A stretch of DNA of 64,000 nucleotides from Bosea sp. NBC_00550 (lineage in GTDB: Bacteria; Pseudomonadota; Alphaproteobacteria; Rhizobiales; Beijerinckiaceae). The translations under genes were made by a program, and so were the position numbers. Position 1 is the first letter of the stretch. Every line of letters begins with the position of its first letter. The DNA is taken from contig NZ_CP102772.1 in assembly GCF_026020075.1 (NCBI RefSeq), forward strand, positions 3,074,501-3,138,500, given 5' to 3'. Shown piece by piece: positions 7,899-14,590 of the stretch. The notes beneath the pieces are model-generated. The model saw only the letters and a list, made by a program, of their open reading frames with translations. It was not told where the DNA came from and searched no databases.

Positions 7899-8156
7899 AT
7901 GCCAATCTCGCAGATCAATCGGATGACCGCGTCCAGGCGCGTAAAGGCCCGCCCGGCCCCACCGACGCGCGAGCTTTTCCGAGAGCGCTACTGCGATGAA
8001 GATGGGAACGTCTTCACGGTCGTCGTGTGGCAAGGTTACTCAGGGCCGAAGCGGAGGTTCTACACCCTCGAAGATGGGACGCAGGTTCAAAGCCATAGCA
8101 GCGCCGCGCTCCGGATTACCACCACCGGACAGATTATCGTTCCCTGTGAGGATTAG
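7899..8156 (+). CDS. Small protein, paralogue of the 9081-9320 gene
   Basis: 85 residues. The core RELFRERYCDEDGNVFTVVV followed by WQ and YTLEDGTQV matches, with the same spacing, RELYREDCQDEEGNRYTVIV, WQ and YTLDDGTPL in the minus-strand gene at 9081-9320. The predicted fold is a short beta-sheet domain. No known domain recognised. No signal peptide, and a basic N-terminus. Confidence 0.65.
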   Translation: MPISQINRMTASRRVKARPAPPTRELFRERYCDEDGNVFTVVVWQGYSGPKRRFYTLEDGTQVQSHSSAALRITTTGQIIVPCED

Positions 8157-8232
8157 GCACTCGCGGACGAAAGGGGCATTCCGCCCGGAAAAGGGCTTTA
8201 TATTCGGCGCGCGTCCTTATCATAGCGGCCCG

Positions 8233-8451
8233 TCAGTCCTTCGGGGTTGGCGAACGTCTGGATTTTTCGTGTGTGTCGCCCTGCGTAGCGCGAAGTTCAA
8301 CGTAGCGAAGTCGAGTCCTGGCCGTATTCGGCAAGCCAGTCTCGGCCAGCCAGGCGAGAAACGCGGCGGGGCGGATGGTGACCATCTCAATCGCACGCCC
8401 CATCGCGAGCAGTTCGTTCATCACTAATAGGGCGCGTTCAAGCCAATTCAT
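8233..8451 (-). CDS. Small hypothetical protein
   Basis: 72 residues beginning MNWLERALLVMNELLAMGRA, helical, with a basic polar tail. Its start lies inside the end of the 8438-8668 gene (14-base overlap), suggesting coupling. No family recognised. It may be shortened at the C-terminus. Confidence 0.45.
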   Translation of the reverse strand: MNWLERALLVMNELLAMGRAIEMVTIRPAAFLAWLAETGLPNTARTRLRYVELRATQGDTHEKSRRSPTPKD

Positions 8452-8668
8452 AGTCGCTCGTCATCAGATCGCGGTCTTGCGCCAGCGCCCAAAGCTGCGC
8501 AAAATACTCGGGCTCGTACCACGGCATGGCGATCGTGTACGCCTCGACCGTCGGGTTCACGGAGTGCCGACCCGTCCGCGCGCGGCGCGGAAGCTGGGGA
8601 TACCAACCGCCTAAATAGGAGGCAGTTGGCTTGCCTCGCAGTACGCGCTTCAGCTCAGTTGGAGTCAA
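8438..8668 (-). CDS. Small hypothetical protein, TTG start
   Basis: 76 residues, MTPTELKRVLRGKPTAS..., with an aromatic-rich middle (MPWYEPEYFAQLWALAQDRD). The only start in a sensible place is TTG at 8668, with no strong ribosome site. Phage-like in size and composition. Function unknown. Confidence 0.45.
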   Translation of the reverse strand: MTPTELKRVLRGKPTASYLGGWYPQLPRRARTGRHSVNPTVEAYTIAMPWYEPEYFAQLWALAQDRDLMTSDYELA

Positions 8669-8840
8669 ACAGCAAGGCCGGCGTGTTAAGGGCCGTTTCA
8701 GCGCAGCGTTGCGATCAATGTCCGCTCGCAGCCGGATGACCTGCGCCTCTCCAAGAATGCCTTTGAGGATTAATTTCGAGCACGCGTGGAGCGGAGCGCG
8801 TCCCAGTCGTCCGAGTCGATGGAGGGCCTAGCGCACTGCC

Positions 8841-9050
8841 TTATTGAACCGGCTGGTGCTTCGCCTGCTCCTGGCTGGCCTTTGCGAGCATGGCCTCCAA
8901 CGCGATGAGTGCCGTCATCGGCAATACCAGGAGAATGTCGGCATTGCCCACAGTTTCGAACTGGATGGTGGCGTCACCGCGCGGATCGCTACTCACTTCG
9001 ATCATGGTCGGTTTGACGACGGTGACCTCGACTGTCGGCTTCTCGGGCAT
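8841..9050 (-). CDS. Small hypothetical protein
   Basis: 69 residues, MPEKPTVEVTVVKPTMIEVS..., beta-strand-rich first half and a helical end (LIALEAMLAKASQEQ). It follows the 9081-9320 gene by 30 bases on the same strand, so it is probably transcribed from the EcfG-type promoter at 9356-9381. Function unknown. Confidence 0.6.
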   Translation of the reverse strand: MPEKPTVEVTVVKPTMIEVSSDPRGDATIQFETVGNADILLVLPMTALIALEAMLAKASQEQAKHQPVQ

Positions 9051-9080
9051 GGCTCACACGTTGCCAGTTGGAATCGTTGT

Positions 9081-9320
9081 TCAGTCGTCGCACCGCGTGA
9101 GCATCCTGCCGCTTGGAAGCGCGAAGTAGCATTTATCCTCGTAGTGCAGGGGCGTCCCGTCATCGAGGGTGTAGGAGACTGTCGAGAGCCCCGGCTTGTT
9201 CTGCCAGACGATGACCGTGTAGCGGTTGCCTTCCTCATCCTGGCAGTCCTCTCGATACAGCTCCCGTTTGCTCGTCGACGAACGGCGGACGCGGACGTCT
9301 GGGGCTTGCAACGCGACCAT
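9081..9320 (-). CDS. Small protein, paralogue of the 7899-8156 gene
   Basis: 79 residues. It shares RELYRE-x-x-x-DEEGN-x-YTV-x-VWQ and YTLDDGTPL with the 7899 gene and ends in a short variable tail (LPSGRMLTRCDD). A GAGGTG ribosome site lies 5 bases before the ATG. An exact EcfG-type promoter lies about 36 bases upstream. I infer a small stress-induced cytoplasmic protein; the family is not one I can name. Confidence 0.7.
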   Translation of the reverse strand: MVALQAPDVRVRRSSTSKRELYREDCQDEEGNRYTVIVWQNKPGLSTVSYTLDDGTPLHYEDKCYFALPSGRMLTRCDD

Positions 9321-9355
9321 TGGAGCACCTCACCACAACGTGCTGATGAGCGCTC

Positions 9356-9381
9356 AACGGACGGCCTTCGACCGCGGTTCC
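9356..9381 (-). promoter_or_regulatory. EcfG-type promoter, left arm of divergent pair
   Basis: Minus strand GGAAC (9381-9377), 17-base spacer, CGTT (9359-9356). It drives the 9320-8841 pair. Confidence 0.7.
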
Positions 9382-9386
9382 GCAAC

Positions 9387-9411
9387 GGAACGAATCATTC
9401 CGCCGCTCGTT
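9387..9411 (+). promoter_or_regulatory. EcfG-type promoter, right arm of divergent pair
   Basis: GGAAC (9387-9391), 16-base spacer, CGTT (9408-9411), starting six bases from the left arm's -35 so that the two -35 elements stand back to back. It drives the DNA ligase fragment. Confidence 0.7.
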
Positions 9412-9433
9412 TGCGACTCGGTTCATTGCGGGA

Positions 9434-9898
9434 GTGAGTTTAATGGGTACGCGTCCGGTTCTCAGGGCCGGGCTGGGCGGGGATGCCATCAAGGGTCCGC
9501 TCGCCCGGCGGCGACGTGGCGACTGGCTCAAGATCAAGCGCGTCCAGGCAGAGCGTTTCGTGATTATCGGCTATGAGGCCTCGACAACAGCACCAGGCGG
9601 GATCGGCCGGCTGCTGCTTGCGGCCTGCCAGCGGAATCACCTGGTCTATGTAGGCAGCGTCGGTACGGGCTTCACCCAAGCCGGCGCGACAGCGCTGCGC
9701 AAGCAGATGGACGAACTCATCATCCTGAAGCCGGCGCTCTGCATGAAGGGGTGCCGACAGGACTATCGCTGGCTCACGCCGGCGTTGGTCGCAGAGGTGG
9801 AGTTTCTGGCCTGGACTCATGACGGAAAGCTGCAACAGGCGTCGTACAAGGGGTTGCTCGTGGATGCCGATGCCGCTGAGGTCTTCGCGCTGCGCTGA
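9434..9898 (+). pseudogene. ligD: DNA ligase D C-terminal (OB-fold) fragment
   Basis: 154 codons. From about residue 28 the sequence follows the end of LigD-type ATP-dependent ligases: RGDWLKIKRVQAERFVIIGY (ligase motif V and start of the OB domain), GIGRLLLA, LVYVGSVGTGFTQ, WLTPALVAEVEFLAWTHDGK, ASYKGLL. The nucleotidyltransferase domain with the adenylated Lys, and the LigD polymerase and phosphoesterase domains, are all missing. The first 27 codons do not match and look like shifted sequence. A GTG start at 9434 or ATG at 9443 would give a stand-alone OB-fold protein. An exact EcfG promoter sits directly upstream; Ku/LigD repair genes are known EcfG/RpoE2 targets in rhizobia, which fits a decayed ligD locus. 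Confidence 0.7.
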
Positions 9899-9938
9899 AG
9901 CGTGATGTGGCTCTCGCGCGTCCTTAGCGTGTAAAGGC

Positions 9939-10268
9939 CTATTTCTGCGGAGGTACCGGCCCGTCAGCCAACGTGCCTTCGCCAAAACCGTTCGACCGCG
10001 CGTCGTCGATTTCGCATCGGCCAATCACATGGTGCGCGGCGTCCGGGCCGCGCACGCGGTAATGCTGCTCACCATTACAGTTCGGCAAAAGCTGGATGAT
10101 CTCGAAAGGGCCAGGGCGGAGCGCACCGGCAAAATTGCGCTGGAGATCGACAAAATCCCCCAGTTGGTACTCCGCCCCCATCACGATTTTTCGCGCTGTG
10201 GCCTCAGACTTAGTCGGACGCACTCCGGCCCGGCGCCGATTCACGGAGGGGCCATCGCCACGCATCAT
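9939..10268 (-). CDS. Small protein with YRVRGPD motif, relative of the 15766 gene
   Basis: 109 residues. The core is YQLGDFVDL, GPFEIIQLLP, EQHYRVRGPDAAHHVIGRCE. The same order (PGEKVML, YEVVRALP, RQYQVRGPQGYHRVIGEGQI) occurs in the plus-strand gene at 15766. The start at 10268 is supported by GAGGAC about 7 bases upstream and overlaps the stop of a decayed small ORF (ATGA). It looks like a small SH3-like beta domain. Function unknown; probably transcribed from the near-EcfG promoter at 10415-10439. Confidence 0.65.
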   Translation of the reverse strand: MMRGDGPSVNRRRAGVRPTKSEATARKIVMGAEYQLGDFVDLQRNFAGALRPGPFEIIQLLPNCNGEQHYRVRGPDAAHHVIGRCEIDDARSNGFGEGTLADGPVPPQK

Positions 10269-10406
10269 GACGTGTCCTCAAAGACCTTCACGGCGTCAGC
10301 GATGATGCAAGCTCGCGCTCCTCGTCGCTGGTGCAGCCCTGAGATCCTGGGCTTGCTCAATGGCGGCGCTGAGTTCATCTTCATTGCGGATCACGAGGCG
10401 GCCCAT
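10265..10406 (-). pseudogene. Small NEDEL-family ORF, copy A (frameshifted)
   Basis: It starts MGRLVIRNEDELSAAIEQAQ, then the fitting continuation (GCTSDEERELA and later AVKVFEDTS) appears in other frames, ending at a TGA that overlaps the ATG at 10268. It resembles copies B and C downstream of a second promoter. The family pattern is NED/E-L-x-AA...GC-(A/T)-x-(D/E)-x-EE-x-EL...V-x-VxE. The reading-frame breaks make it a pseudogene or an artefact. Confidence 0.45.
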
Positions 10407-10414
10407 TCCGGAAT

Positions 10415-10439
10415 AACCTGGCGCTTGCCAGTTCGTTCC
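10415..10439 (-). promoter_or_regulatory. EcfG-like promoter (one mismatch)
   Basis: Minus strand GGAAC (10439-10435), 16-base spacer, GGTT (10418-10415). It lies just upstream of copy A and the 10268 gene. Confidence 0.5.
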
Positions 10440-10484
10440 GGCCCGATCAGGCGGGCCAAGGCCTTTTTCGTTTTGGGCCTCGGT

Positions 10485-10634
10485 CTAGCCAATCCGCTTC
10501 TTCGATTCCCAGACCTCGACGGCGAGCTGCAAGTTGATCAGCTCATGCTCCTCCGGTGTATCCTCGGCGCAGCCGGCAAGCTCGACAATGCGCTTCTTGG
10601 CGGCCTCGTATTCGGTCTTTGTCGTGATCGTCAC
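10485..10634 (-). CDS. Small NEDEL-family protein, copy C (intact)
   Basis: 49 residues from a GTG at 10634: VTITTKTEYEAAKKRIVELA, then GCAEDTPEEHEL and a helical end. The start overlaps the stop of copy B (GTGA). The short helical N-terminus resembles the start of HigA-type antitoxins (x-EY/EL-x-AA), but no DNA-binding domain follows. Co-transcribed with copy B from the EcfG promoter at 10747-10771. Function unknown. Confidence 0.55.
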   Translation of the reverse strand: MTITTKTEYEAAKKRIVELAGCAEDTPEEHELINLQLAVEVWESKKRIG

Positions 10635-10730
10635 GGCGCGGCCCTCGATTCCGCGATCGCGGCGAGCTCGCGTTTCTCGTCGCTGTGGTTGGTGAGCAGC
10701 GCTCAGATCGTCTTCGTTGCGGACACCCAT
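10631..10730 (-). pseudogene. Small NEDEL-family ORF, copy B (frameshifted)
   Basis: MGVRNEDDLSAA in one frame, then LTNHSDEKRELAAIAESRAA in another, ending in a TGA that overlaps the GTG of copy C. The nucleotide sequence around AAGC/GAGCTCGCG..TCGTCGCTG is visibly shared with copy A at 10300-10400. One indel is enough to restore the frame. Confidence 0.45.
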
Positions 10731-10746
10731 CCGGCTCACGGGCGCT

Positions 10747-10771
10747 TAACGGGCTCAGTAGCGCTTCGTTC
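10747..10771 (-). promoter_or_regulatory. EcfG-type promoter for copies B and C
   Basis: Minus strand GGAAC (10771-10767), 16-base spacer, CGTT (10750-10747), about 17 bases from the copy B start. Confidence 0.65.
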
Positions 10772-10814
10772 CCAGCCCCTACCGGTACAACCGTCGCGCA
10801 GATGGTACGCCTTA

Positions 10815-10829
10815 TCTACATTTTGTAGA
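10815..10829. repeat. Palindrome TCTACA-TTT-TGTAGA
   Basis: Perfect 6-3-6 inverted repeat in a region without genes, of operator-like size. No associated gene identified. Confidence 0.5.
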
Positions 10830-10876
10830 CGGCGACGTTTGCCCGGCCTAACCTCGATTTGCCGAGACTCGGCAGG

Positions 10877-10923
10877 AACGCCACCGCTGCACAGCCTCCC
10901 AGCCAAGCCTCAGCGGTGGCGTT
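10877..10923 (+). terminator. 13-bp stem hairpin with short T-run
   Basis: AACGCCACCGCTG (10877-10889) / CAGCGGTGGCGTT (10911-10923), 21-base loop, followed by TTG. The 10772-11200 gap holds this hairpin and two palindromes but no supported gene. Confidence 0.5.
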
Positions 10924-11156
10924 TTGCTGTGTGCCTCCCGCCGCATGGGAGCCACCGCCAAGCGCCTTTAGAACATGATCGGCATTCTTGAGCCGACCGC
11001 GCAATTGCAGCGCAATCCGCGCTGCATTGGTATGCAGTCTTCTCTCGCACCGCTCCGCCCCGCTGCATGCTCCGCACACGAGTGTCAGATCCGGGATTCG
11101 CGCAACAGATGGTATGGAACGTGCCGAGGGCGCAGACTTGGCTTTTGTGCAGCACT

Positions 11157-11188
11157 CATTCAATGGTTGCGTGATCCATCATTGAATG
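11157..11188. promoter_or_regulatory. 9-bp inverted repeat upstream of the 11201 gene
   Basis: CATTCAATG (11157-11165) and CATTGAATG (11180-11188), 14-base spacer, ending 12 bases before the start codon. This placement fits an autoregulatory operator or leader hairpin. Confidence 0.45.
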
Positions 11189-11200
11189 ATCGGAGCCGCA

Positions 11201-11560
11201 ATGCCGAGTTTCGACCAGATCCCCGAAATGATCGATAGCCGTGCCGTGCGCAATCTGGTCGCGGCACAGGCGGTTCAGGGGGCGACCGTGCTCGGCCGAC
11301 CGGGGGGCTGGGCCGTGCTGGTGCGCTATGGCGCGCTTGAGCGGGCGGTGGCCTCGACGCGCCGGCAGTTGCGGATCTGGCGCCACCTCCACAGCGCCGC
11401 CGCCTTCGTCCAGCAGGAACTCGGCCTTGCCCACTTCGACGTCGATGCCAGCGGCCACGACCCGGCGGGTGGCTACCGTCGACCCGATCAGGCCGAGCGC
11501 CTGAGGCACCAGCGCGCGGTGGCCGAGCGTGCGCTCTGGTTTTGGGCTTCCTCCGGGTGA
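11201..11560 (+). CDS. ParC-type plasmid partition-associated-like protein
   Basis: 119 residues from MPSFDQIPEMIDSRAVRNLV. The pattern GRPGGWAVLVRYG, ERAVAS, LHSAAAFVQQELGLAHFDVD, YRRPDQAERLR matches my memory of the ParC family of partition-associated proteins: G-GGFAVLV, ER-LA, L-A-FL-LG-FEVD, RPDRAE-LR. These sit on plasmids and integrative elements, often with a toxin or partition partner. No partner follows here, and the C-terminus (WFWASSG) looks shortened. GGAG (11190-11193) lies 7 bases before this ATG, which I prefer to the one at 11186. Confidence 0.5.
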   Translation: MPSFDQIPEMIDSRAVRNLVAAQAVQGATVLGRPGGWAVLVRYGALERAVASTRRQLRIWRHLHSAAAFVQQELGLAHFDVDASGHDPAGGYRRPDQAERLRHQRAVAERALWFWASSG

Positions 11561-11645
11561 CCTCCGGCCTTAGTCCGGGTGGTCGGTCAGAGGCTGGGTC
11601 GGCCCAGGCGATGAGCGTCCATTTTGGACAGCGGCCGGCCGGGGT

Positions 11646-11855
11646 TCAATTGGAGAAAGTTGTGACCTTCACGACCTTGCCGATGGCGTCGTAGGTGGTC
11701 CATTCCCCGACCTGTTTTCCGCTCTTGAAGTGGCCTGAGCGCAATTTGCTACCATCCAGCCTGAACCACTCCCAGTACCCTTCAAGCTTACCGTCCATCA
11801 TGTGGCCCTTGGCTTTGACGCTCCCGTCCTTGTGGCGGTCAATTCTTTCTCGCAT
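11646..11855 (-). CDS. MORN-like repeat protein (YwqK-type)
   Basis: 69 residues with two or three MORN-like units: DGSVKAKGHMMDGKLEGYWE, DGSKLRSGHFKSGKQVGEW. This is the pattern of small YwqK-family proteins, described as antitoxin-like in Bacillus but widespread as stand-alone proteins. No toxin gene is adjacent. Cytoplasmic, no signal peptide. Confidence 0.7.
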   Translation of the reverse strand: MRERIDRHKDGSVKAKGHMMDGKLEGYWEWFRLDGSKLRSGHFKSGKQVGEWTTYDAIGKVVKVTTFSN

Positions 11856-11878
11856 GCCTTCCCGCCTCCGATAGCAAA

Positions 11879-11906
11879 CAGCCCGGCCGATGCGCCGGGC
11901 TGTTTT
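11879..11906 (+). terminator. Rho-independent terminator
   Basis: CAGCCCGG (11879-11886), 8-base loop, CCGGGCTG (11895-11902), then TTTTG. It lies upstream of the minus-strand MORN gene and would stop rightward transcription. The gap to 12322 has no other recognised gene. Confidence 0.65.
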
Positions 11907-12224
11907 GTATTCATTCGCCTCCCGAATTGAAGGCCGAACTTCGGCGCCAGGCGCTGGGCCACAGGTCGTGACAGGATTAAACTCGAAAGCTGCCGACAGC
12001 AGTTCAGACGTTTGTGCTCACCCTAATCAATCAAGTCATCATCCCATGGCGTTTGCCCATGGCAAGCTCGCCGGCTTTCTCTGAAATCGCACCGACGCGG
12101 TCGGCGACCGCGAGTCCAACCTGACGCTGAGCCAGAAGCTGGCCGATGCGGTTTGCGACGCTCTGATCACCACACTCGGCATCGCCCCGCCGGGATTGTC
12201 TAGTCGGCCTCGGCGAAGAGCAGG

Positions 12225-12249
12225 GGAACCAAAAAGGGGTAGGGGTGTT
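12225..12249 (+). promoter_or_regulatory. EcfG-like promoter (one mismatch)
   Basis: GGAAC (12225-12229), 16-base spacer, TGTT (12246-12249), about 70 bases before the lipoprotein start. Confidence 0.5.
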
Positions 12250-12322
12250 GCGCATCCGCACTAGTGGTCAAACTTCTTTCACCCATAGTTAGGGGATCCC
12301 AACGAGGGGCGAGGACAAATCA

Positions 12323-12448
12323 ATGAAAAAGTTTCTGGTGTTGACCGTATCTGTTGCGCTGATGGGCGTCGGAGGATGTGCTGCGATCGGCAAGGGCAAA
12401 GGCAAAGCCCCACCGCCGGTTTCTGCTCCGATCGTTACGAAGGGGTAG
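12323..12448 (+). CDS. Small lipoprotein
   Basis: 41 residues: MKKFLVLTVSVALMGVGGCA gives a lipoprotein signal with lipobox VGGC (Cys about residue 19), then a tiny mature part with GKGKGKAPPPV and a C-terminal TKG. This kind of short KGKGKAPPP lipoprotein occurs widely in rhizobia. Its role is unknown. GAGG lies 8 bases before the ATG. It is framed by a near-EcfG promoter and a strong terminator, so it is a complete single-gene unit. Confidence 0.75.
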   Translation: MKKFLVLTVSVALMGVGGCAAIGKGKGKAPPPVSAPIVTKG

Positions 12449-12459
12449 CCATCTCGATA

Positions 12460-12488
12460 GAAAACGGCCGATCAAATCGGCCGTTTTC
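12460..12488 (+). terminator. Strong Rho-independent terminator
   Basis: 13-bp perfect stem GAAAACGGCCGAT (12460-12472) / ATCGGCCGTTTTC (12476-12488), CAA loop. The A/T-rich ends let it work in both directions. Confidence 0.85.
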
Positions 12489-12577
12489 TTACTCTGAATT
12501 GAGTTCCTCTGGTACTTCAAAGACACGGCTGCCGCGATAGCGCCTTTGAGCTTTCTTGCGGAAGCGGGAGTTAAGCG

Positions 12578-13267
12578 ATGTGGTGTGGTCTGAACCATCG
12601 AGCGCCCTCTTGGGCTTTCATAGTTTGCGCTGTGGGACTTTTTTGCGGGTTTGGGCCGCGACCAACCCATGCACGAGATCGTGCTGCGCTCTCTCCCGGC
12701 CACGAGGTGGCCGCCGCGCTGAACTCAGCCGGCAAGGGACAACATCACACATCTCGACGAGAAGCTGACCAGCGAGCCGGGCAGTATTTCGTGGAGTTCC
12801 GGTCGCGCTACGCCCTCAGCTATGGCCATACCTTTCTTGTCCATGGCCGGTTGAACGCCAGAGGCGAGGTAGGTCAGGTCACGGCGGACCAGGTCGCCGG
12901 ATTACACCCGGCAGGAGAAGGTCCGCAACTTTGGTCCGTCGGGCATGTTGTTCCTGTTCCATCTGAAACGGGCCCCAGCGACGGCGACCTGGAAGATGAA
13001 TACATCTCGGCGCGCTTCAGGGTCGTCATGGACGAGGCTCAGTACCGTCGCGTTGCAGCGTATATTAGAGACAAGCAAGAGACCTCCCCGATGTGGCATG
13101 CCGTTCTCAATAACTGCAACAGGTGGGTCGGGGAGGTCGCGCAGTTCATGGGACTGGAGGCGCCTAGCAACACGCTGCTCTATCCGGCCGACTACATCGC
13201 CAGTCTTCGGGCTCTCAACAATGGAAAGGTCAAGGAGGTCGAATTCACCTCCGACCGCGTTCAATAA
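12578..13267 (+). CDS. Exported conserved hypothetical protein (NCN-W motif)
   Basis: 229 residues. An N-terminal hydrophobic segment (about 12-27) suggests export. The conserved core is YFVEFRSRYALSYGHTFLVH, GRLNARGE, VGHVVPVPSETGPSDGDLED, and WHAVLNNCNRWVGEVAQFMG with LLYPADYI. The His (SYGHTF) and Cys (NNCN) pair resembles the papain-like H/C arrangement of NlpC/YiiX or DUF4105-type proteins. This hints at a hydrolase or acyl-transfer fold but does not prove it. GGAG 7 bases upstream supports the start. Confidence 0.7.
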   Translation: MWCGLNHRAPSWAFIVCAVGLFCGFGPRPTHARDRAALSPGHEVAAALNSAGKGQHHTSRREADQRAGQYFVEFRSRYALSYGHTFLVHGRLNARGEVGQVTADQVAGLHPAGEGPQLWSVGHVVPVPSETGPSDGDLEDEYISARFRVVMDEAQYRRVAAYIRDKQETSPMWHAVLNNCNRWVGEVAQFMGLEAPSNTLLYPADYIASLRALNNGKVKEVEFTSDRVQ

Positions 13268-13342
13268 CGAGAGCCTTTTTCGCTTTCACGCGCTTGCTGG
13301 GTCGTCCCCGACGGGCGGCTAGCAAACCGAGCTCACCAGCAT

Positions 13343-13870
13343 TCAGCGCAGAACGAGAACTGGGGTTCCGACCGCAACGCGGTCGAAAAGGTCGACGATA
13401 TCTTCGTTCAACATCCGAATGCACCCATAGGACGCGAATGTGCCGACGGAATCGGGCCGATTGGTGCCGTGAATTGCATATTGGCCGCCCCCAGAGAGCG
13501 TAAGCGCGCGCGCGCCCATCGGGTTTCGTGGCGATCCACCGGGAATAACGTCCGGAAGCATTGGGTTATCGCGCTTGATCTCGTCAGGCGGCGACCAGGC
13601 CGGCTCGACATGCTTGCCCTCGACCAGCACTTCGCCGAGCCATTGCTTGGAGGCCTTCCCAACGGCCACGCGATACCGGATCGCAGAGCCATTGCCTTGC
13701 ACCAAATACAGGCTCCGCTCCTTCGTCCTGATAACGATCGCGCCTGGCACCGCGTCGCCCTTATAAGCCACGATTTCGCGTGCCCGAACCGCTCCCGCAA
13801 TCGCAAACGACACCAATAAGATGCCCGCCCGAAGCATTACCCGAAAGATCAGCATTTCTATGACGCCCAC
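13343..13870 (-). CDS. L,D-transpeptidase (YkuD domain)
   Basis: 175 residues with a signal peptide (about 6-31) and a YkuD domain covering the rest. The catalytic segment has HGTNRPDSVG, then ASYGCIRM with the nucleophile Cys; the usual SHGC reads SYGC, a variant common in rhizobia. Such enzymes cross-link peptidoglycan or attach lipoproteins to it in the periplasm. The GTG at 13870 gives MGVIEMLIF; an ATG at 13855 is equally possible. Expected length for the family. Confidence 0.85.
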   Translation of the reverse strand: MGVIEMLIFRVMLRAGILLVSFAIAGAVRAREIVAYKGDAVPGAIVIRTKERSLYLVQGNGSAIRYRVAVGKASKQWLGEVLVEGKHVEPAWSPPDEIKRDNPMLPDVIPGGSPRNPMGARALTLSGGGQYAIHGTNRPDSVGTFASYGCIRMLNEDIVDLFDRVAVGTPVLVLR

Positions 13871-13923
13871 ATTATCGCAATCGCAGTAGCGGATGAGCCT
13901 AACAACTGCCTGACGTGCCGGAA

Positions 13924-13948
13924 AACTGATGACGGGCTCGTGCGTTCC
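13924..13948 (-). promoter_or_regulatory. Weak EcfG-like promoter
   Basis: Minus strand GGAAC (13948-13944), 16-base spacer, AGTT (13927-13924), about 55 bases from the transpeptidase start. Confidence 0.3.
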
Positions 13949-14103
13949 GCACTAACCGCGAATTTCCACCTGGCCAATCTCGATTGGGTTCCGGCGAACC
14001 ACCTTCAAGCGGAAGGTCGCGTCGCATGGGTTAACCGAGCGAGTCACCGTTGAATATATGCTCGCGGACTGCACCTCGATGTGTTTATCCCCGATCTCCT
14101 TGA

Positions 14104-14235
14104 ATGGCTTTCGACAACCAGGGCAAGGTCAGGGTCGAGATCAGGCGGCTCGCGGCCGAGGGGACTCGGCGCGCTCTTCACCACTCACGATCCCAACCAG
14201 ACGCTGCGCTATGCCGACCATCGATGGATGTCGAG
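14104..14235 (+). pseudogene. ABC-transporter ATPase remnant
   Basis: One frame reads AFDNQGKVRVEIRRLAAEG. After one extra base the next frame reads LGALFTTHDPNQTLRYADH. Together they match the Walker B-to-H-loop part of FecE/BtuD-type ATPases (N-Q-x-x-V...IR-LA-EG-GV-FTTHDP-QAL..AD). Nothing upstream provides Walker A or the signature. It is a scrap of an iron or cobalamin-type importer. The remainder of 13871-14299 shows no gene. Confidence 0.55.
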
Positions 14236-14299
14236 CGCGTGCGCCACCATCACGGCCTAGATTGCCGCTGGATCTCTAGAGTGAAAGGCGAGAGCATGC

Positions 14300-14590
14300 C
14301 TATCGCATCGGGAGCGCCGCATAATAGGCAGAGAGCGCAGCGATTTCCGCTGTAGACATCGCACGTGCCATATAACGCATCTCCTTGTGCTGACGCTTCC
14401 CCGACCGAAATGCCATCATCTGGTTGAAGAGGTAACGTTCGTTCTGGCCGGCCAGATGAGGCACTTCGGTATCTCGGGCGATACCATCTTCGCCATGACA
14501 AGCGGCGCATTGCTCCACGGTGGAGTGCCTCGGTTCGGCGAGTGCTGGAGCGGCAATCAGCACCATCGCCAAGGTTAGTCGAAGCATCAT
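14300..14590 (-). CDS. Small periplasmic cytochrome c
   Basis: 96 residues with a signal peptide (1-18), heme-attachment motif CAACH in TVEQCAACHGEDGIA, and Met candidates for the sixth ligand in EMRYMARAMS. Spacing and length match class I c553-like cytochromes found as electron carriers or fused to oxidases. The start overlaps the stop of the preceding minus-strand gene. A second in-frame ATG directly follows. Confidence 0.85.
   Translation of the reverse strand: MMLRLTLAMVLIAAPALAEPRHSTVEQCAACHGEDGIARDTEVPHLAGQNERYLFNQMMAFRSGKRQHKEMRYMARAMSTAEIAALSAYYAALPMR

Noticed and set aside
10029..10991. Plus-strand frame of about 320 codons in the small-gene cluster
   Set aside because: It runs across two EcfG-type promoters and three minus-strand small genes and has no domain. 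A GC-driven shadow.
12902..13264. Minus-strand frame opposite the exported NCN-W protein
   Set aside because: The plus-strand protein has conserved motifs, a signal segment and a ribosome site. The antisense frame has none.
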